Source of the DNA: Isoetes taiwanensis
Taxonomy: Eukaryota > Streptophyta > Lycopodiopsida > Isoetales > Isoetaceae
Reading direction: 5' to 3'
DNA length: 64,000 nt
Assembly: GCA_021234155.1 (NCBI GenBank)
Contig: JAJEKV010000059.1
Coordinates: 2,872,182-2,936,181 of the forward strand
Below are positions 1 through 12,425 of this stretch, in pieces (the stretch's first letter is position 1; every line of letters begins with the position of its first letter). Below the pieces are notes generated by a model, which was not told where the DNA came from, did no database searches, and saw only the letters and a program-made list of their open reading frames with translations. The position numbers and the translations under genes were made by a program.

Positions 1-2103
1 GAATTCATGATGATTTAGCCCAAAAGTATGATGATCAGGTCCACAGTCATAGAGAGATACAAAATTTCCTAAGGTACACGACGCGACTGAATAGCTGAAT
101 CTGGTTCAAGATCATTAGCTATATATGAATGAGATGAAGCATCAAGATTTCCCAGTTCTTCCTCCCCCTCATTCTTTGGGTAATGGTGTTTAGATATTGT
201 CTAAGCTCCATTGCTTAAAGAAGGGGGAAGGTGAATTGGGAAGTCATGATGGTTTAGCTCATGAATATAGTGATTATTCATGCTTATTATTTCATGCTAA
301 TATTTGTTCCTTCCTCAAGCCTTCTTCATGGACGTGAACGCGACCAGAATTGGCATTGTAGCTGTAAGCTGTTCTAACACCCATTCCGCAGAGAATAGAT
401 GCGCAAACTAAAAAAATGTGTCATTTGTAATGCCTGAGCAGATATGAAATTCTCCTGGCGTCTGACGTGTCGCGCCATTAATTACGCGCAGCGCGGTAAG
501 GTGTTCTTTCAGTGTTCGATATATATGTGGTATAGTTTTTATGTGTCGACCTCTCGCGCGCTGACTCGCGCATAGCGAGTTGTTGGATTTGTTTTGGAAT
601 TTCGTCAGTCAGTTATGGATCGCGCAGAGAACGATTATGTATTCCTGAAAACTTTTTTACTGCTTACTATTTCATGCCATAATATTTGTTCCTCATCCTC
701 TTCTCTGCTTTTTAGATTTTTTATGAACCTGCTGCCGAGGAGCACTCGATCAAAGAACCTCAACCACTGAAGGACCATGTGCAAACAATAATGCAAACAA
801 TAAGGTGATGACTTTGTGGGAGTCTCCATTTCATCAATACAGAGACAGAAATTCAGTTTTGAGGTTAAGGGGTTTAGAGTTGCCAGCCTTGTTGCTCTGG
901 CTAGTGGACTGTGTTGAGATTATAGGAAAAGGGTTACACCACAGAGTACATCAGGCTGGAGAAAATATTGTTCTTCCAGATGAAAATGACATTCCATCAA
1001 CACCCCCTCTGGATGTAATGATACCAGAAAGGCCATACAACTTCATCAACAGGAAGAGGAAGCTCCGAGTGCTAACGACTGTAGAGATGAGACCATGCAA
1101 GCTATAAGAAGGGGAGACTGTGGTTGCCTAGACAAGAGCTTTGGTAGATTTATAGTGCAAGAACTTGGGGAAGCCAGATCAATCTAGAAGGAGAAAACTC
1201 ATGACGCTAGAAAAACATATATTTACAACATTATAGAACATGCATTTGGGAGATCCAATCGATGCTAGGGGATGGGATTTTCGTTTGAAAGAAATGGATA
1301 TGCAGTAGGCATAATCAAAAGAAGGGTGCTCAAATAGATTGGAATTGTGCCTCCCAATGTGTTTGAAATCACATTGTGGAATCACACACTGATAGTGTTT
1401 GGAATCACACAGTGTTGACCCAATTTGTGATGGATATTCCCTGCTGCACATTTCAAGATCATGGAATAATTCCAAATATCTGTGAAGAATAAGGTTTTAT
1501 TGACATTGGAGAAGTTAGCTGAAAAGAGAAAATAATGTACGAGGGTAAGTTCGTAAAGGATAATATCATTGTATTGATCAAGCCATTTAGGCCCCCAGGC
1601 CTCTATATTTCAGTGAAGGATAATATCATTGTATTGATCAAGCCATTTAGGCCCCCAGGCCTCTATATTTCTTGTGAAGGATAATATTTAACTCTTGATT
1701 GATTACTCCTATTTCTTGTGAGTGTAAATTTTATGTAAATCTTATGAGTATAAATGTTAAGAATTACATGTAATTTACTCTGTGGAACATAGGCTGAGTA
1801 ACTGCGTGTTGAGTTGTAGATGATGACCTATTAGAATCAAGGTTCTTAAAAAAAAGGTAGCATGTAAATTTACAGTGTTAAAATTGGGGTTGTTGGGTTT
1901 TGCACGTTTCAAAATCATGGAATAATTCCAAAATAGTTAAATCGTGGTTTTAATTCTAAACCAATCATTAATTTCTGTTACATCATTGAATATACATAAT
2001 TCACCAAGTTAGAAAAACTTACATAATTCTCTTATTTTCTTTTTGCTCTGACAAAACCTTCGATTACTAGCTAACCAATGATCACAAAAATTCAAGACAT
2101 ACC
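1..2103. other. No confident gene; intergenic or old repeat DNA
   Basis: The window opens with an EcoRI site (GAATTC), which could mean a clone end but may be chance. A 100-codon plus-strand ORF at 805-1107 has no motif I recognise. Apart from the 60-bp tandem duplication listed separately, I see nothing I can support here. Confidence 0.4.
1561..1680. repeat. 60-bp tandem duplication, two copies
   Basis: The block beginning taatatcattgtattgatca occurs at 1561-1620 and again at 1621-1680. The first 51 bases match and only the last few differ. A third partial copy of its final bases (gtgaaggataatat) follows. It is a recent local duplication with no coding sense. Confidence 0.9.
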
Positions 2104-2700
2104 TCATTTTTCTTTTGGCCCAGACCATTCCATTCCTCCTCCTCCTTCTCCTCCTCCTCCTCCTCCTCCTCCACGTCCACCACTTTTCACTCCTTCTAAT
2201 TCGTCATCAGGGTAGACTTTACCTACTTTTAGAATTGTTGAATTACAAGCCCGGACAATTTGGAGCACATCAATCATATCCTGTTGCACAAAGTTATCGA
2301 TTTTTGTCTAATAAAGTAAACAAACTTACCTGACAATACTTACAAAAGTTTTGACACTGGCACGGATGTACTCCTTCAAATCAGCTAGAAAACACAATGA
2401 GATCTTCATAAAAGTACTATTTAAAACAATTACGCTCTATTTACGAGCGCTAACTATCCGAAATAGCACTTGGTTTGGAAAAATCATTCCCTTTTGCAAT
2501 AATATTTCTTCCAGGGACATAAAAGTCATCCTTCTTTAAAGTTTCTTTGCCAGAAATGGCTTTTGTCCAAAGACATAAGTTCTGCAGATGCTTGTCTTGA
2601 AATCCTCTAGAAAGAAACCACTGGTGATTCAACATTTTGTATCCTTCTTCAGTTTCTCTGGGACGGTTTTTAAACTTTAGCTTAGGCATTTTACTGCAAA
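2104..2700 (-). pseudogene. Relic of an unidentified multi-exon gene
   Basis: Three exon-like blocks lie in order on the minus strand. The first (about 2694-2510) reads through KMPKLKFKN and DDFYVPGRN after a pyrimidine-rich ttttgcag acceptor. The second (2384-2330) reads DLKEYIRASVKTFVSIVR between an AG acceptor and a GTAAGT donor. The third (about 2305-2104) reads KIDNFVQQDMIDVLQIVRA and runs into a glycine-rich stretch encoded by a (CTC)n tract. The reading phases do not all agree, no start codon is evident, and the upstream side abuts a MITE, so this is probably a decayed gene or transposon fragment. I do not recognise the family. Confidence 0.3.
2134..2172. repeat. (TCC)n microsatellite
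   Basis: An almost perfect run of tcc triplets with one ttc interruption. On the minus strand it encodes the Gly/Glu-rich part of the gene relic listed here. Confidence 0.9.
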
Positions 2701-2825
2701 ATGAAGCATTTGTTATGCACTGAATTTGTGGTAGATTTTTTATTGAACAAATCACCTAATTCATAAGAAAACTCATCAAAATTACTGTTGTCAAAAGAAA
2801 ATGTGGAAAAGATGAAAGGACATCC

Positions 2826-3265
2826 GTATATCGAGTCCGGGATGTGGTATTTCTAGTCATTTTCGGGTGGTATTTCCAGCCACCTGTTATCAGCCAGGTC
2901 CGGCCAAAAAGTGTGGTATTTCCGGGGAAAAAATGGTATTTCTGGCCAAAAATTGGTATTTCCGGCCAAAAACCAAGCGCGAAACTGCGCGGCGAAGCCG
3001 TGATCTTTGGTCAGATCATTCTTGCAGCTCCAAGGGCGAAGTGAACTGCTTCAAAAGCCATTCTAATCACTTTCTCAGCCTCTTTAACATTGGTTTGATG
3101 AAGAGAGGAACCGATTTGAGCTCAGATAGAGCCGGATTGATTCAAAAGTGCCTAAAAACAGTTGGTTCAGTGCTTAAAACTCCGAAGTGCACAGTGGCTG
3201 ATAACGGGTGTCCAGAAATACCCAAAAAAAAAGCCCTGAAATACCACATCCCGGACTCTAAATAC
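2826..3265. mobile_element. Foldback/MITE-like element with internal tandem repeats
   Basis: A 21-bp perfect inverted repeat beginning gagtccgggatgtggtattt lies at 2833-2853 and, inverted, at 3238-3258. Weaker matching (GTAT) extends a few bases outward at both ends. The left part holds several tandem units of the type ggtatttccggccaaaaa (about 2848-2970). No transposase is encoded, and no clear target-site duplication was identified. The size of about 430 bp and the terminal inverted repeats fit a non-autonomous DNA transposon; an ORF crossing it (2867-3343) looks fortuitous. Confidence 0.6.
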
Positions 3266-3274
3266 GCCGGTCTG

Positions 3275-3436
3275 GAAAAGATACTTAAATCAGCAAGAAA
3301 ACTAACCGATCCAATGAGCGTTTCATCACTTTGCTTCAAATAAACAACAAATGCAGAAAAGCTACTTAAATCAGCAACAAAACTGACCGATTCAATGAGC
3401 TTCTCATCACTTTGCTCCAAGTAAACAATAAATTTA
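3275..3436. repeat. 81-bp tandem duplication
   Basis: Two diverged copies, 3275-3355 and 3356-3436, both start gaaaag and contain acttaaatcagcaa and tcatcactttgct. They lie directly outside the MITE-like element. Confidence 0.85.
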
Positions 3437-4185
3437 TTGTAAAACCGTTTCCTGTGCTTCTTTTTGCTGCCTAATTATTGGGTTTTTCTTCCATTTTAGA
3501 ATTGAATTTGCCAACTAAATACAAATTTTCCTGAAAAGCTTATGACCTGGCAATAAGATTGCACATGCACAGGATGCCGTTTTGGCAATCAATTTGCTTC
3601 TGGCAACCAGTTCTATCGATTTTGCAGTCAATTTTCTTTGTCTGTGTAAGAAAAATATTTGTAATCCTACTAGGTACAAGTAGCTGTAAACATGACAGTG
3701 GATTTGCCAATTCCGATCTTGCCAAATCTGCTGCTTGTATCGATCATCTCGATCATGTGCAGCAAATTTCTTAGTCTGCTGAGATTTTAGAATAAGTACA
3801 GATTTCGATGAAGTTTAAGTCTTCTTGCCTACAACCAGAAAGGAGTTGCACTTCTTTAAAAGCCAGAATGAAGTACCAGGACTATTGTCTACCAGCGATG
3901 CCAAATGGAGAGAAAGTGTTCAGGTTTTTCTGCCGACAAACGTGAACGACGTCCAAAGACGTAGATAAAAATAAAAAAGGTAGGCTATTTCTGAAACAAA
4001 AAGCAAATCGGAAAGCAAATCGGAAAACAAAAAGCAAATGGGAAAGCAAATCAGAACCCGTATGACTTATTTCCAAACAATTTTTGTCTTTCTAAATTAA
4101 GAAGCAGAAATTTTTAAACTGGCACTTTTTGGGATTAATTAATCCCGCTTCTACTTTTCTTGTGGGAAAGACTGTATGAATTTAT
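3437..4185. other. No gene seen; short purine-rich repeats
   Basis: There is no supported coding sequence. A degenerate tandem of the motif gcaaatcggaaa occupies about 4004-4055. The gypsy element starts just downstream. Confidence 0.5.
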
Positions 4186-4190
4186 ACTGC

Positions 4191-4692
4191 TGTCATGAAC
4201 CTATGCGAAGAACAAGGAAAATACACTAGAAATACACCAGAGAATACGACCAGAAACTGGAAATATACTGATATGAAACAAGAAACAAGAATACAGGAGC
4301 CCGAAGGCAAGCAGGAATACAACAGGAGCACCTAGAAGGCTCAAGACTGGCGTTGAACCGGAATGGTTCAACAGGAATGAGGCCTCTCTATTTATAGGAC
4401 CTATCCTCATGATCCTGTGGTCTAGATCAACATGCACCTATAACATGCACTACGCCACGTGGCATTCATGCAGACAGCTTCTAGAATCTTCTGGAACTTC
4501 CCAGAACCTGGAGGCAATGTCTTGAACATAATGAAACTATGTTCAAGAACAAGTTGGTAGCCCACTTGGCAAAGGTTCATGACTTGCACTCAAAAGGTCG
4601 CAAGTTTGAGCCTAGCCTTGTGTGACTACCTTTTGTATCCGTGTGACGACCCTTTTGATATATACGAGTATAATATGAGTAAGGTCGTCACA
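4191..4692 (-). repeat. LTR (3' LTR in the element's orientation)
   Basis: It matches 9614-10115 along its whole length. It holds a minus-strand TATA-like box (CCTATAAATAG; core 4388-4397), a G-box CACGTG (4456-4461), and a 10-bp inverted repeat CTTGAACATA / TATGTTCAAG near 4522-4548. Confidence 0.97.
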
Positions 4693-4705
4693 CCATCCCC
4701 CTCCT
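4693..4705 (-). promoter_or_regulatory. Polypurine tract (plus-strand primer site)
   Basis: On the minus strand AGGAGGGGGATGG lies directly against the 3' LTR start TGTGACGACC. This is the expected position and composition of the polypurine tract. Confidence 0.85.
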
Positions 4706-7258
4706 ACGACGGCGACGAGCAGGAACAAGTGGAGTCGTCATGGTTGGGCCTTGTTTATCAGGGTATTGCTGATGAAAGGCAGCAACTTTATCAGGTGCAT
4801 TGGCCAAATTTTCTGCTGGCTCCCATGTTCGATCACAAGGTGCATATCCCTCCCAGTCCACGAGATAATACAAACGCCGGCGCATGATCCTAGAATCAAG
4901 AATCTCATGTACCTCGAACTCCTCATGATCATCAATCTCGACTGGTGAAGGTGGAGGAGGAACCCTGTCTGGAAAAGTATTTGAGGTATAGGGTTCGAGA
5001 AGAGAGACGTGGAAGACGGGATGCAGACGAACGGATGGAGGCAACTCCAAGCGGTAAGCAACATCGTTAACCCGAGCAACCACGCGATATGGACCAAGTC
5101 GACGATAATCCAACTTAGCACATGGCCGACTGGTGGGAAGATCCTTACGTAAAAGCCATACCAAATCCCCAATCTGAAACGAAGGGGCAGCCTGACGATG
5201 TCGATCAGCATATTGCTGATATTTTTCCTGGGCCTGATGAAGATGTGCCTTAAGTTCCAAATGAATTTGATGCAACCGTTCAAGCCGTGTCTCAGCACTA
5301 GGGTTGATCGAGTCAACTGCGCCGGGGAGAAGAGACCACCGTGGATGCAGGCCATAATTGGCATAAAAAGGAGTCTGTCCCGTAGAAGCATGGACTGAGT
5401 TATTATAGGCGAACTCAGCCATAGGTAACCAATCCACCCAATCATCCTGTTGGTAACTAATGAAGCACCGTAAATACTGCTCCAGTGTCTGGTTGGTGCG
5501 CTCGGTTTGGCCGTTGCTCTCAGGATGATGACCTGAGGATAAGGACCTGTGAATCTGAAGGAGTTCTAAAAGCCGCTTCCAAAAACCAGCTACGAATTGC
5601 GGACCTCGATCACTGATAATGCTATCTGGAAGACCATGTAACCGAAAAACCTCGCGAAGAAGAAGAGTCGCTGTGGCCTCACTAGAAATAGCCGTGGAGC
5701 AAGGAATAAAATGTGCCATCTTTGAAAATCGATCCACCACTACCAAAATAGCATCATGGCCTCGAGACCTAGGAAGTTCTGGAATAAAATCAATGGAGAT
5801 GCTCCGCCAAGGACTCTCCGGAATCGGCAAAGGGTGCAACAGCCCATGGGGCATGTGTCGAGGAGCCTTTGCCCGGGCACAAATGTCACATGAACGTATG
5901 AATGCCTCTACGGTCTTTCGAAGTGAAGGCCACCAATAATCTCGACTGATCAACTCCACTGTCTTAGCAACCCCAAAATGACCTGCTAAAGGAGAATCAT
6001 GGCTCGTTTGCAAAACTTGAAGCCGTGCTGGTCCATCTGGAACATACAACAGCCCCAACCGGTACAATAAGCCATTATGGAGCTTAAAACTGTCATAATC
6101 ATCACGGCGCGGCTCTACAGAAGATGAAAACTGCTGGTCCAAATGCTGAATAATGTCCCGTGCAAGAGGATCGGATGTCAAGGAACTGCAAACATCATCT
6201 AAGAAGGCCATATTCTGAGGAGTAACAAACATGGATGCCATCATCAACTGTAGGCGATCGGGACCCAAAACAACCTGTGACTGCTGATCGAATGCAGGAT
6301 CTCCCGCCTTAAGTCCCAAATAGGATCGGCGAGAGAGGGCATCGGATAGTCCTTGCAAATGACCTGGCCGAAACTTGATAACAAAATCAATCTGGGACAA
6401 CACCTGTGTATACCACCGAGCTTGACGCCTATTAAGTACCCAAGCTGTCCGGAAATACTGAAGATTGCGATGATCAGTGAAGACAGTGACCTTGTGGGGG
6501 GAACCCTCGAGAAAATGCCGCCATTCTTGAAAGGAGTCCACAATGGCCAACAACTCCTTATCGTAGATAGGGTAATTGATTTCAGTCGGGTCGAACTTTC
6601 TTGAATGGAAAGCAATGGGATGCAACTCATAGTCATCCCCCTCCTGAGAGAGGACACCCCCCAAGGCGAAGTCTGATGCATCCGTCTCAACGAAATATGA
6701 CTTGGAAGGATCAGGATGTGCTAGCACAGGAGCTACCGTAAAGGCATGCTTCAATATCACAAAGGCAGATTCTGCAGCGATAGTCCACTCAAACGGAACG
6801 TCCTTCCGAGTGAGCCGGACGAGGGGAAGAGTGATCTCTGAATATGCCTCAATGAACTTGCGATAGAAATTGGCGAATCCAAGGAAGCACTGTACGTCGC
6901 GAACAGATGCTGGTGTATCCCAGTCTAGAATGGTCTGCACTTTAGCTGGATCCATAGATACTCTGTGGGGGGTGACGACATAACCTAAGAACTCCACATG
7001 ATCCTGCTCAAACTGACATTTCTCCAACTTTGCGTATAACCCATGGCCGCGAAGGCGTTGCAAAACTTGGCGCACATGGGATTCATGCTCCTCCAATGTC
7101 TTTGAGAAAATCAGAATATCATCCAGGTAAATAATCACAAAGACGTCGAGGAACTCCCGGAAGACATCATTCGCCATATGTTGGAAAACTGCAGGTGCGT
7201 GAATGGCATAACTGTATACTCGAAATGACCATATCGAGTACGAAAAGCAGTCTTCCAT
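4693..7258 (-). pseudogene. pol: RT C-terminal half, RNase H, integrase and chromodomain (gypsy pol)
   Basis: This is the longest open stretch in the window, about 855 codons. In order it holds the RT catalytic box IIYLDDILIFS near residue 44; RNase H with DASDFALGGVL, DKELLAIV and TDHRNLQYF; an integrase HHCC finger (HDSPLAGHFGVAK through CDICARAK); the integrase DDE core (SIDFIPELP, SDRGPQFV and the ESNGQTER glutamate); and a C-terminal chromodomain (EVHEILDSR, YYLVDWEGYAPCDRTWEP). The chromodomain would steer integration to heterochromatin. The frame runs into the polypurine tract beside the 3' LTR. The N-terminal half of RT lies in a different frame, so no full Pol can be made. Confidence 0.95.
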
Positions 7259-7731
7259 TCGTCCCCTTCCCGTATGCGGATGAGATTATAAGCTCCCCGA
7301 AGATCAATTTTGGTGAAGTATCTTGCACTCTGAAGCCGCTCCAATAACTCAGGAATCAAAGGTAAGGGATACCTGTTTCGAATAGTAATCTTATTGAGAC
7401 CCCGGTAATCCACGACCAACCGTAAAGAATTATCTTTCTTCTTGACGAAGAAGATAGGAGCGCCTGCAGGTGACTGAGAATGTCTGATGAACTCAGAAGC
7501 AAGGTTTTCTTCAATATAGGTGCGTAAGGCCTCTAATTCTGCGGGAGATAATCCATAAATAGGCCCAAAAGGTGGTGTGGTGCCCGGCTCCAGATCAATG
7601 GGACAATCATACGGGCGATGCGGCGGCAGACTCATAGCCTTAACCTTGTCAAAAACATCAGCAAAGTCCTGATACTTCTCTGGAAGTGCAGCAGGTGGCT
7701 TCTCTGCAGAACCTGAGGGATGAATTTGCAC
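7200..7731 (-). pseudogene. pol: Reverse transcriptase, N-terminal half (gypsy pol)
   Basis: The region reads [14 protein letters not shown], then [45 protein letters not shown] and [16 protein letters not shown], which are RT blocks 1-4 of Ty3/gypsy in order, including the first catalytic aspartate (KIDLRGAY). At about 7220, after YTVMPF, a frameshift moves the homology into another frame, where it resumes as the YLDD half. The boundary is inferred from where the two frames overlap (7135-7258). Confidence 0.92.
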
Positions 7732-7992
7732 TGCATATAGTGGATCTTCCTTGCCCGACTTGATGAACTCTCATAAAGAAATCCTGGAGACTTGAAGAGG
7801 CGCTGCCACACAAGGATGTCTGCTTGTGTGGGAGCGGGAGTCACAGGGAATAGAAGCAGAAACTGGATTAGGAACAGGAAAAGAAGTAGGAAACGTGAAC
7901 AGAAATGTAAGGTGAAACGTGAAATGTAAAAACAGAATGTGAATGAGGAGGAGAGTGGAGCAGGAACAGAAAAGCAAGAACAGGAGCAGAAA

Positions 7993-8620
7993 TCAGAAAT
8001 GGGGAGTAGGAACAGGAACCACGTCATGGACAGGGACAGAACGAAACGGAATAGAGACAGAATGTAATCTAGAAATGAAGGAGGGCCGAAGTGAAACGTG
8101 GCCACGGAGGAGATGGAGCAGGATCGTGAAACAGATCCGGGCGTAAACGGAAGGAACAGGATTAGGATCGGGGAAAACAAAGCATCTAGTACGCCAGTCA
8201 ATATCGGGGTTGAGCAATTCAAGCCAAGGAAGACCCAAAATAACTGGCGCATGGGGACTAGAGATTAAATTAAAGGAGATAGTGCAGGAAGTACCGAGGA
8301 CTTGCACTTCCAGAGGAACCGTACAGTTTGTTACAGCTCCTGAAGAAAGCTCTCGTCCGTCAACTGCTTCTACTGCTACTGGTTGCTCTCTAGCCGCAGT
8401 TGGAATCCTCGACGTGCTAGCAAATGCAAGATCCATGTAACACGCATTTGCTCCTGTATCGATCTGTGCAGAAGTGTCCCAAATCTTCACACCTGTCCCG
8501 AGATGGACCGGAACTATGACTGGTTGACTGGTCCGATCACAGGGAATATACCTGTGAAGAGAAGAGTCTGATGGAGTCTTTGAAGAAGGGGCCAATCGAT
8601 GACAGACTCCTATCCTGATT
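7993..8620 (-). pseudogene. Aspartic protease region of the gypsy polyprotein
   Basis: The motif SAQIDTGANACYMDL holds the retroviral-type DTGA active site. It is followed about 65 residues later by the VILGLPWLE motif (the ILG flap-end signature). The enzyme would cleave the Gag-Pol polyprotein. It shares a frame with the first half of gag and with the N-terminal half of RT. A low-complexity stretch rich in tcc/ttc follows the protease, and the frame closes at 7993 before RT begins, so the polyprotein is interrupted here too. Confidence 0.88.
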
Positions 8621-9534
8621 GGCCCCGCCCGTTTCCCCGCTTCGCTGGGCAAAATTGAACAATGTGACCTGGGCCCCCACAATACATACATAGCTTTTCT
8701 CTCATACGGCGCTGTCTCTCAGCCATAGATAACGGGCCCCGAGCCATGGAATGATCCACCTGCATGGGTGTCGGTCCATCTGCTTCTATTGTCGTCCTAG
8801 ACGGAGAACCACTAGGAGCTGTGGAAGCAGTGGGAGCTGGGAAGAACTGGGAATCGCGGAACTCGACGTTCTTGCCTTCACTCAAACAGGCGGTTATCAC
8901 ATCGAACAGCTGCCTTGATAATATCCGCCAAGGTTTTTGGATCACCCATAGTGAGCAAGAGGTCTTTGACATCCTCCCTGAGGCCATGGCGAAAACAATC
9001 CCGAAGTGCAGTATCATCCCATCCTGTCTCCAGAGCAACCTGCCGAAATTCAGATGCATAAATAGAGGCTGGTCGCGACCCCTGTCTTAGACTTCTGAGC
9101 TTGGTGACAGCGGCCCTTTGTCTGTCAGTTTCCCCAAAACAACTCTCCAACTCCGAAATAAAGGCAGCAAAATTATACAATTCAGGTGCATCCTTCTCCA
9201 AAAGAGGAGAGAACCAATTAAGAGCCGCACCATCAAGAAGAGACCCGACTAATCCAACTTGGGCAGCATCAGTGGGGTACCTGTGGGGGTGAAGCCAAAT
9301 TACAAGACGAATCTGATTCAAGAACCCGCGTAATTTTGCGCGAGTACCATCAAACTTTTCTGGTAGTTTGATCTTGGGCTCCGAGGCACTTGACGTTGAT
9401 GCAGCCTCCTGCCTAGAAATCCTCTCCTTGAGTGCCATATTTTCTTGCAGAGCCTCAAGATGTGCTCGTGATATCTCTTCGAACCGCTGCATGAAGGATG
9501 CAAGAGTCTCCTTATCGGCTGCAATATGCTCCAT
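8610..9534 (-). pseudogene. gag: gag of the gypsy element: capsid region and zinc knuckle, frameshifted
   Basis: The reading frame opens with ATG at 9534 (MEHIAADKETLASF), just inside the 5' LTR. Residues about 50-215 form a typical retrotransposon Gag capsid region (KFDGTRAKLRGFLNQI, then LLDGAALNWFSPLLE). That frame stops at 8878. The next part, in another frame, carries MQVDHSMARGPLS and the nucleocapsid knuckle CMYCGGPGHIVQFC, a perfect CX2CX4HX4C motif. The protease that follows is back in the first frame. A pair of compensating shifts within about 270 bp is therefore the simplest explanation. In an intact copy the product would form the virus-like particle and bind RNA. Confidence 0.9.
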
Positions 9535-9613
9535 GGTGGAAGAATAAATAGAAGGAAAGAAGAATACTAAGTCCAGGGCAGATCAGAACCAGTTAAAGGA
9601 TTCCGGTTCAAAC

Positions 9614-10115
9614 TGTCATGAACCTACGCGAAGAACAAGGAAAATACACTAGAAATACACCAGAGAATACGACCAGAAACTGGAAATATACTGATATGAA
9701 ACAAGAAACAGGAATACAGGAGCCCGAAGGCAAGCAGAAATACAACAGGAGCACCTAGAAGGCTCAAGACTGGCGTTGAACCGGAATGGTTCAACAGGAA
9801 TGAGGCCTCTCTATTTATAGGACCTATCCTCATGATCCTGTGGTCTAGATCAACATGCACCTATAACATGCACTACGCCACGTGGCATTCATGCAGACAG
9901 CTTCTAGAATCTTCTGGAACTTCCCAGAACCTGGAGGCAATGTCTTGAACATAATGGAACTATGTTCAAGAACAAGTTGGTAGTCCACTTGGCAAAGGTT
10001 CATGGCTTGCACTCAAAAGGTCGCAAGTTCGAGCCTAGCCTTGTGTGATTGCCTTTTGTATCCGTGTGACGACCCTTTTGATATATACGAGTATAATATG
10101 CGTAAGGTCGTCACA
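9614..10115 (-). repeat. LTR (5' LTR in the element's orientation)
   Basis: The second copy of the 502-bp LTR, differing from the first at about ten positions by eye. The sequence just inside it does not begin with the usual TGG of a primer-binding site, so I do not assign a tRNA primer. Confidence 0.97.
9811..9884 (-). promoter_or_regulatory. Probable LTR promoter (TATA box with upstream G-box)
   Basis: On the minus strand CTATAAATAG (9820-9811) is a strong TATA-like box. The palindromic G-box CACGTG lies about 60 bp upstream (9879-9884). G-boxes are bound by plant bZIP and bHLH factors, so light- or stress-responsive transcription is possible. That regulatory role is inferred from the motifs only. 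Confidence 0.55.
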
Positions 10116-10120
10116 ACTGC

Positions 10121-10722
10121 CTTCTTTTGTTAAAGGTGTCAATGGGCTTAAACTTTGTGCTAAGAGATATTTAACAAAAGATGATGGTATAAATTAACAC
10201 CACCGCGGTATAAATTCATACCGCAAACAATTTGTTGAGAACATCAATGGTACAAATTTAAATTTAAAAATGACCGTTCTACAGAAAAACCTAATAAACA
10301 AACAACAATAAAACTAAATAGGAGGGGTGTACGTGGCTCACCTGGCCATGTCAGTATATAGGTTCGTATAAGTACTCTTTAACTGTAAAGAGGAGCGTTA
10401 AGAAGGCGGAGGTGCTAGGCGCCTTGGCAAACTTTACGTATGTAAGAAATGAGAGAGAGTTAAAGAATTCTCAAATGTGTTTTTTTCTCCGATTTTTGGA
10501 GTGTGTTGCTATAGAGCTGTGTATATGAGAAAATGTTTACAATTATTTTGTTTACGTCTATTTGGGATTGGTATGAATTCATACCGTTTGCTCTACTTGT
10601 TAACCAATCTAGGACAGTGTTCGTGTATAGCTTTGGTATAAATTTGTACCGCTTGCTCTACTTCTTCATCAATCTAAGAAATTGCTCGTATTTAAGTTCA
10701 CACTGCGTGCTTTTTCAAAAAG
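10121..10722. other. No gene; repeated GGTATAAATTCATACC-type palindromes
   Basis: Three near-palindromes of this type occur: ggtataaattcatacc at about 10210, ggtatgaattcatacc at about 10570 and ggtataaatttgtacc at about 10638. The last two are each followed by tttgctctacttnttnancaatct-like sequence, so a block of about 70 bp is duplicated. No coding sequence is visible. Confidence 0.5.
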
Positions 10723-11135
10723 ATGGAGACGTCACATCCTACAATAGTTCCACCTCCAATGCAGGTCACCCTTCACCGACACTACGCATTCAAGGTCCCA
10801 TGTAGATAACACCAGATACACAGCCGACCAAAATTTCACCTCCCATGCAAATCACTCGAGACATAATAGCTTTGCCACTCCCATTGGAATTCACTACATC
10901 ACAGTGTCTCGAAATTCCACCCCCTATGCAATTTACTCCAGACGAGACAATTTCTGCTAGCAGTGCACTTATGACAAAACAAAGTCTTCCCTACAATTCC
11001 TCTCTGCCACTTCTAGCTCCTTTGCAGATGACACCAGGTGCAATGTCTTTGCCACCACCAATGCAGGTTACTCCACCACAATCCAGTAAAAACCCACCTC
11101 CTATGCATTTGACCCAGATTGATACAATTCTTGGA

Positions 11136-12425
<1,290 letters not shown>

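Larger units (their letters stand above)
4186..10120 (-). mobile_element. Complete Ty3/gypsy (chromodomain) LTR retrotransposon with target-site duplication
   Basis: Two 502-bp LTRs (4191-4692 and 9614-10115) start TGTCATGAAC and end GGTCGTCACA on the plus strand. They are flanked by the 5-bp duplication ACTGC (4186-4190 and 10116-10120), so the insertion is structurally whole. The element is transcribed on the minus strand, with 10115 as its 5' side. The order gag, protease, RT, RNase H, integrase, chromodomain is that of chromoviruses in Ty3/gypsy. I count about ten LTR differences by eye (about 2%), nearly all transitions, as expected for methylated cytosines. The polyprotein has several frame breaks, so this copy is dead although not old. 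Confidence 0.97.

Noticed and set aside
2104-2333. Leucine-rich and glycine-rich ORFs across the CCT tract
   Set aside because: Composition comes from the microsatellite. Only the minus-strand part beside it (KIDNFVQQDMIDVLQ) looks like a real exon.
4738-5445. 235-codon minus-strand ORF and plus-strand ORFs inside gypsy pol
   Set aside because: These are shadows of the integrase/chromodomain frame and lack any motif of their own.
9601-9613. ggttcaaac beside the LTR as a primer-binding site
   Set aside because: It lacks the TGG that pairs with the tRNA CCA end and matches no tRNA 3' end I can state with confidence.
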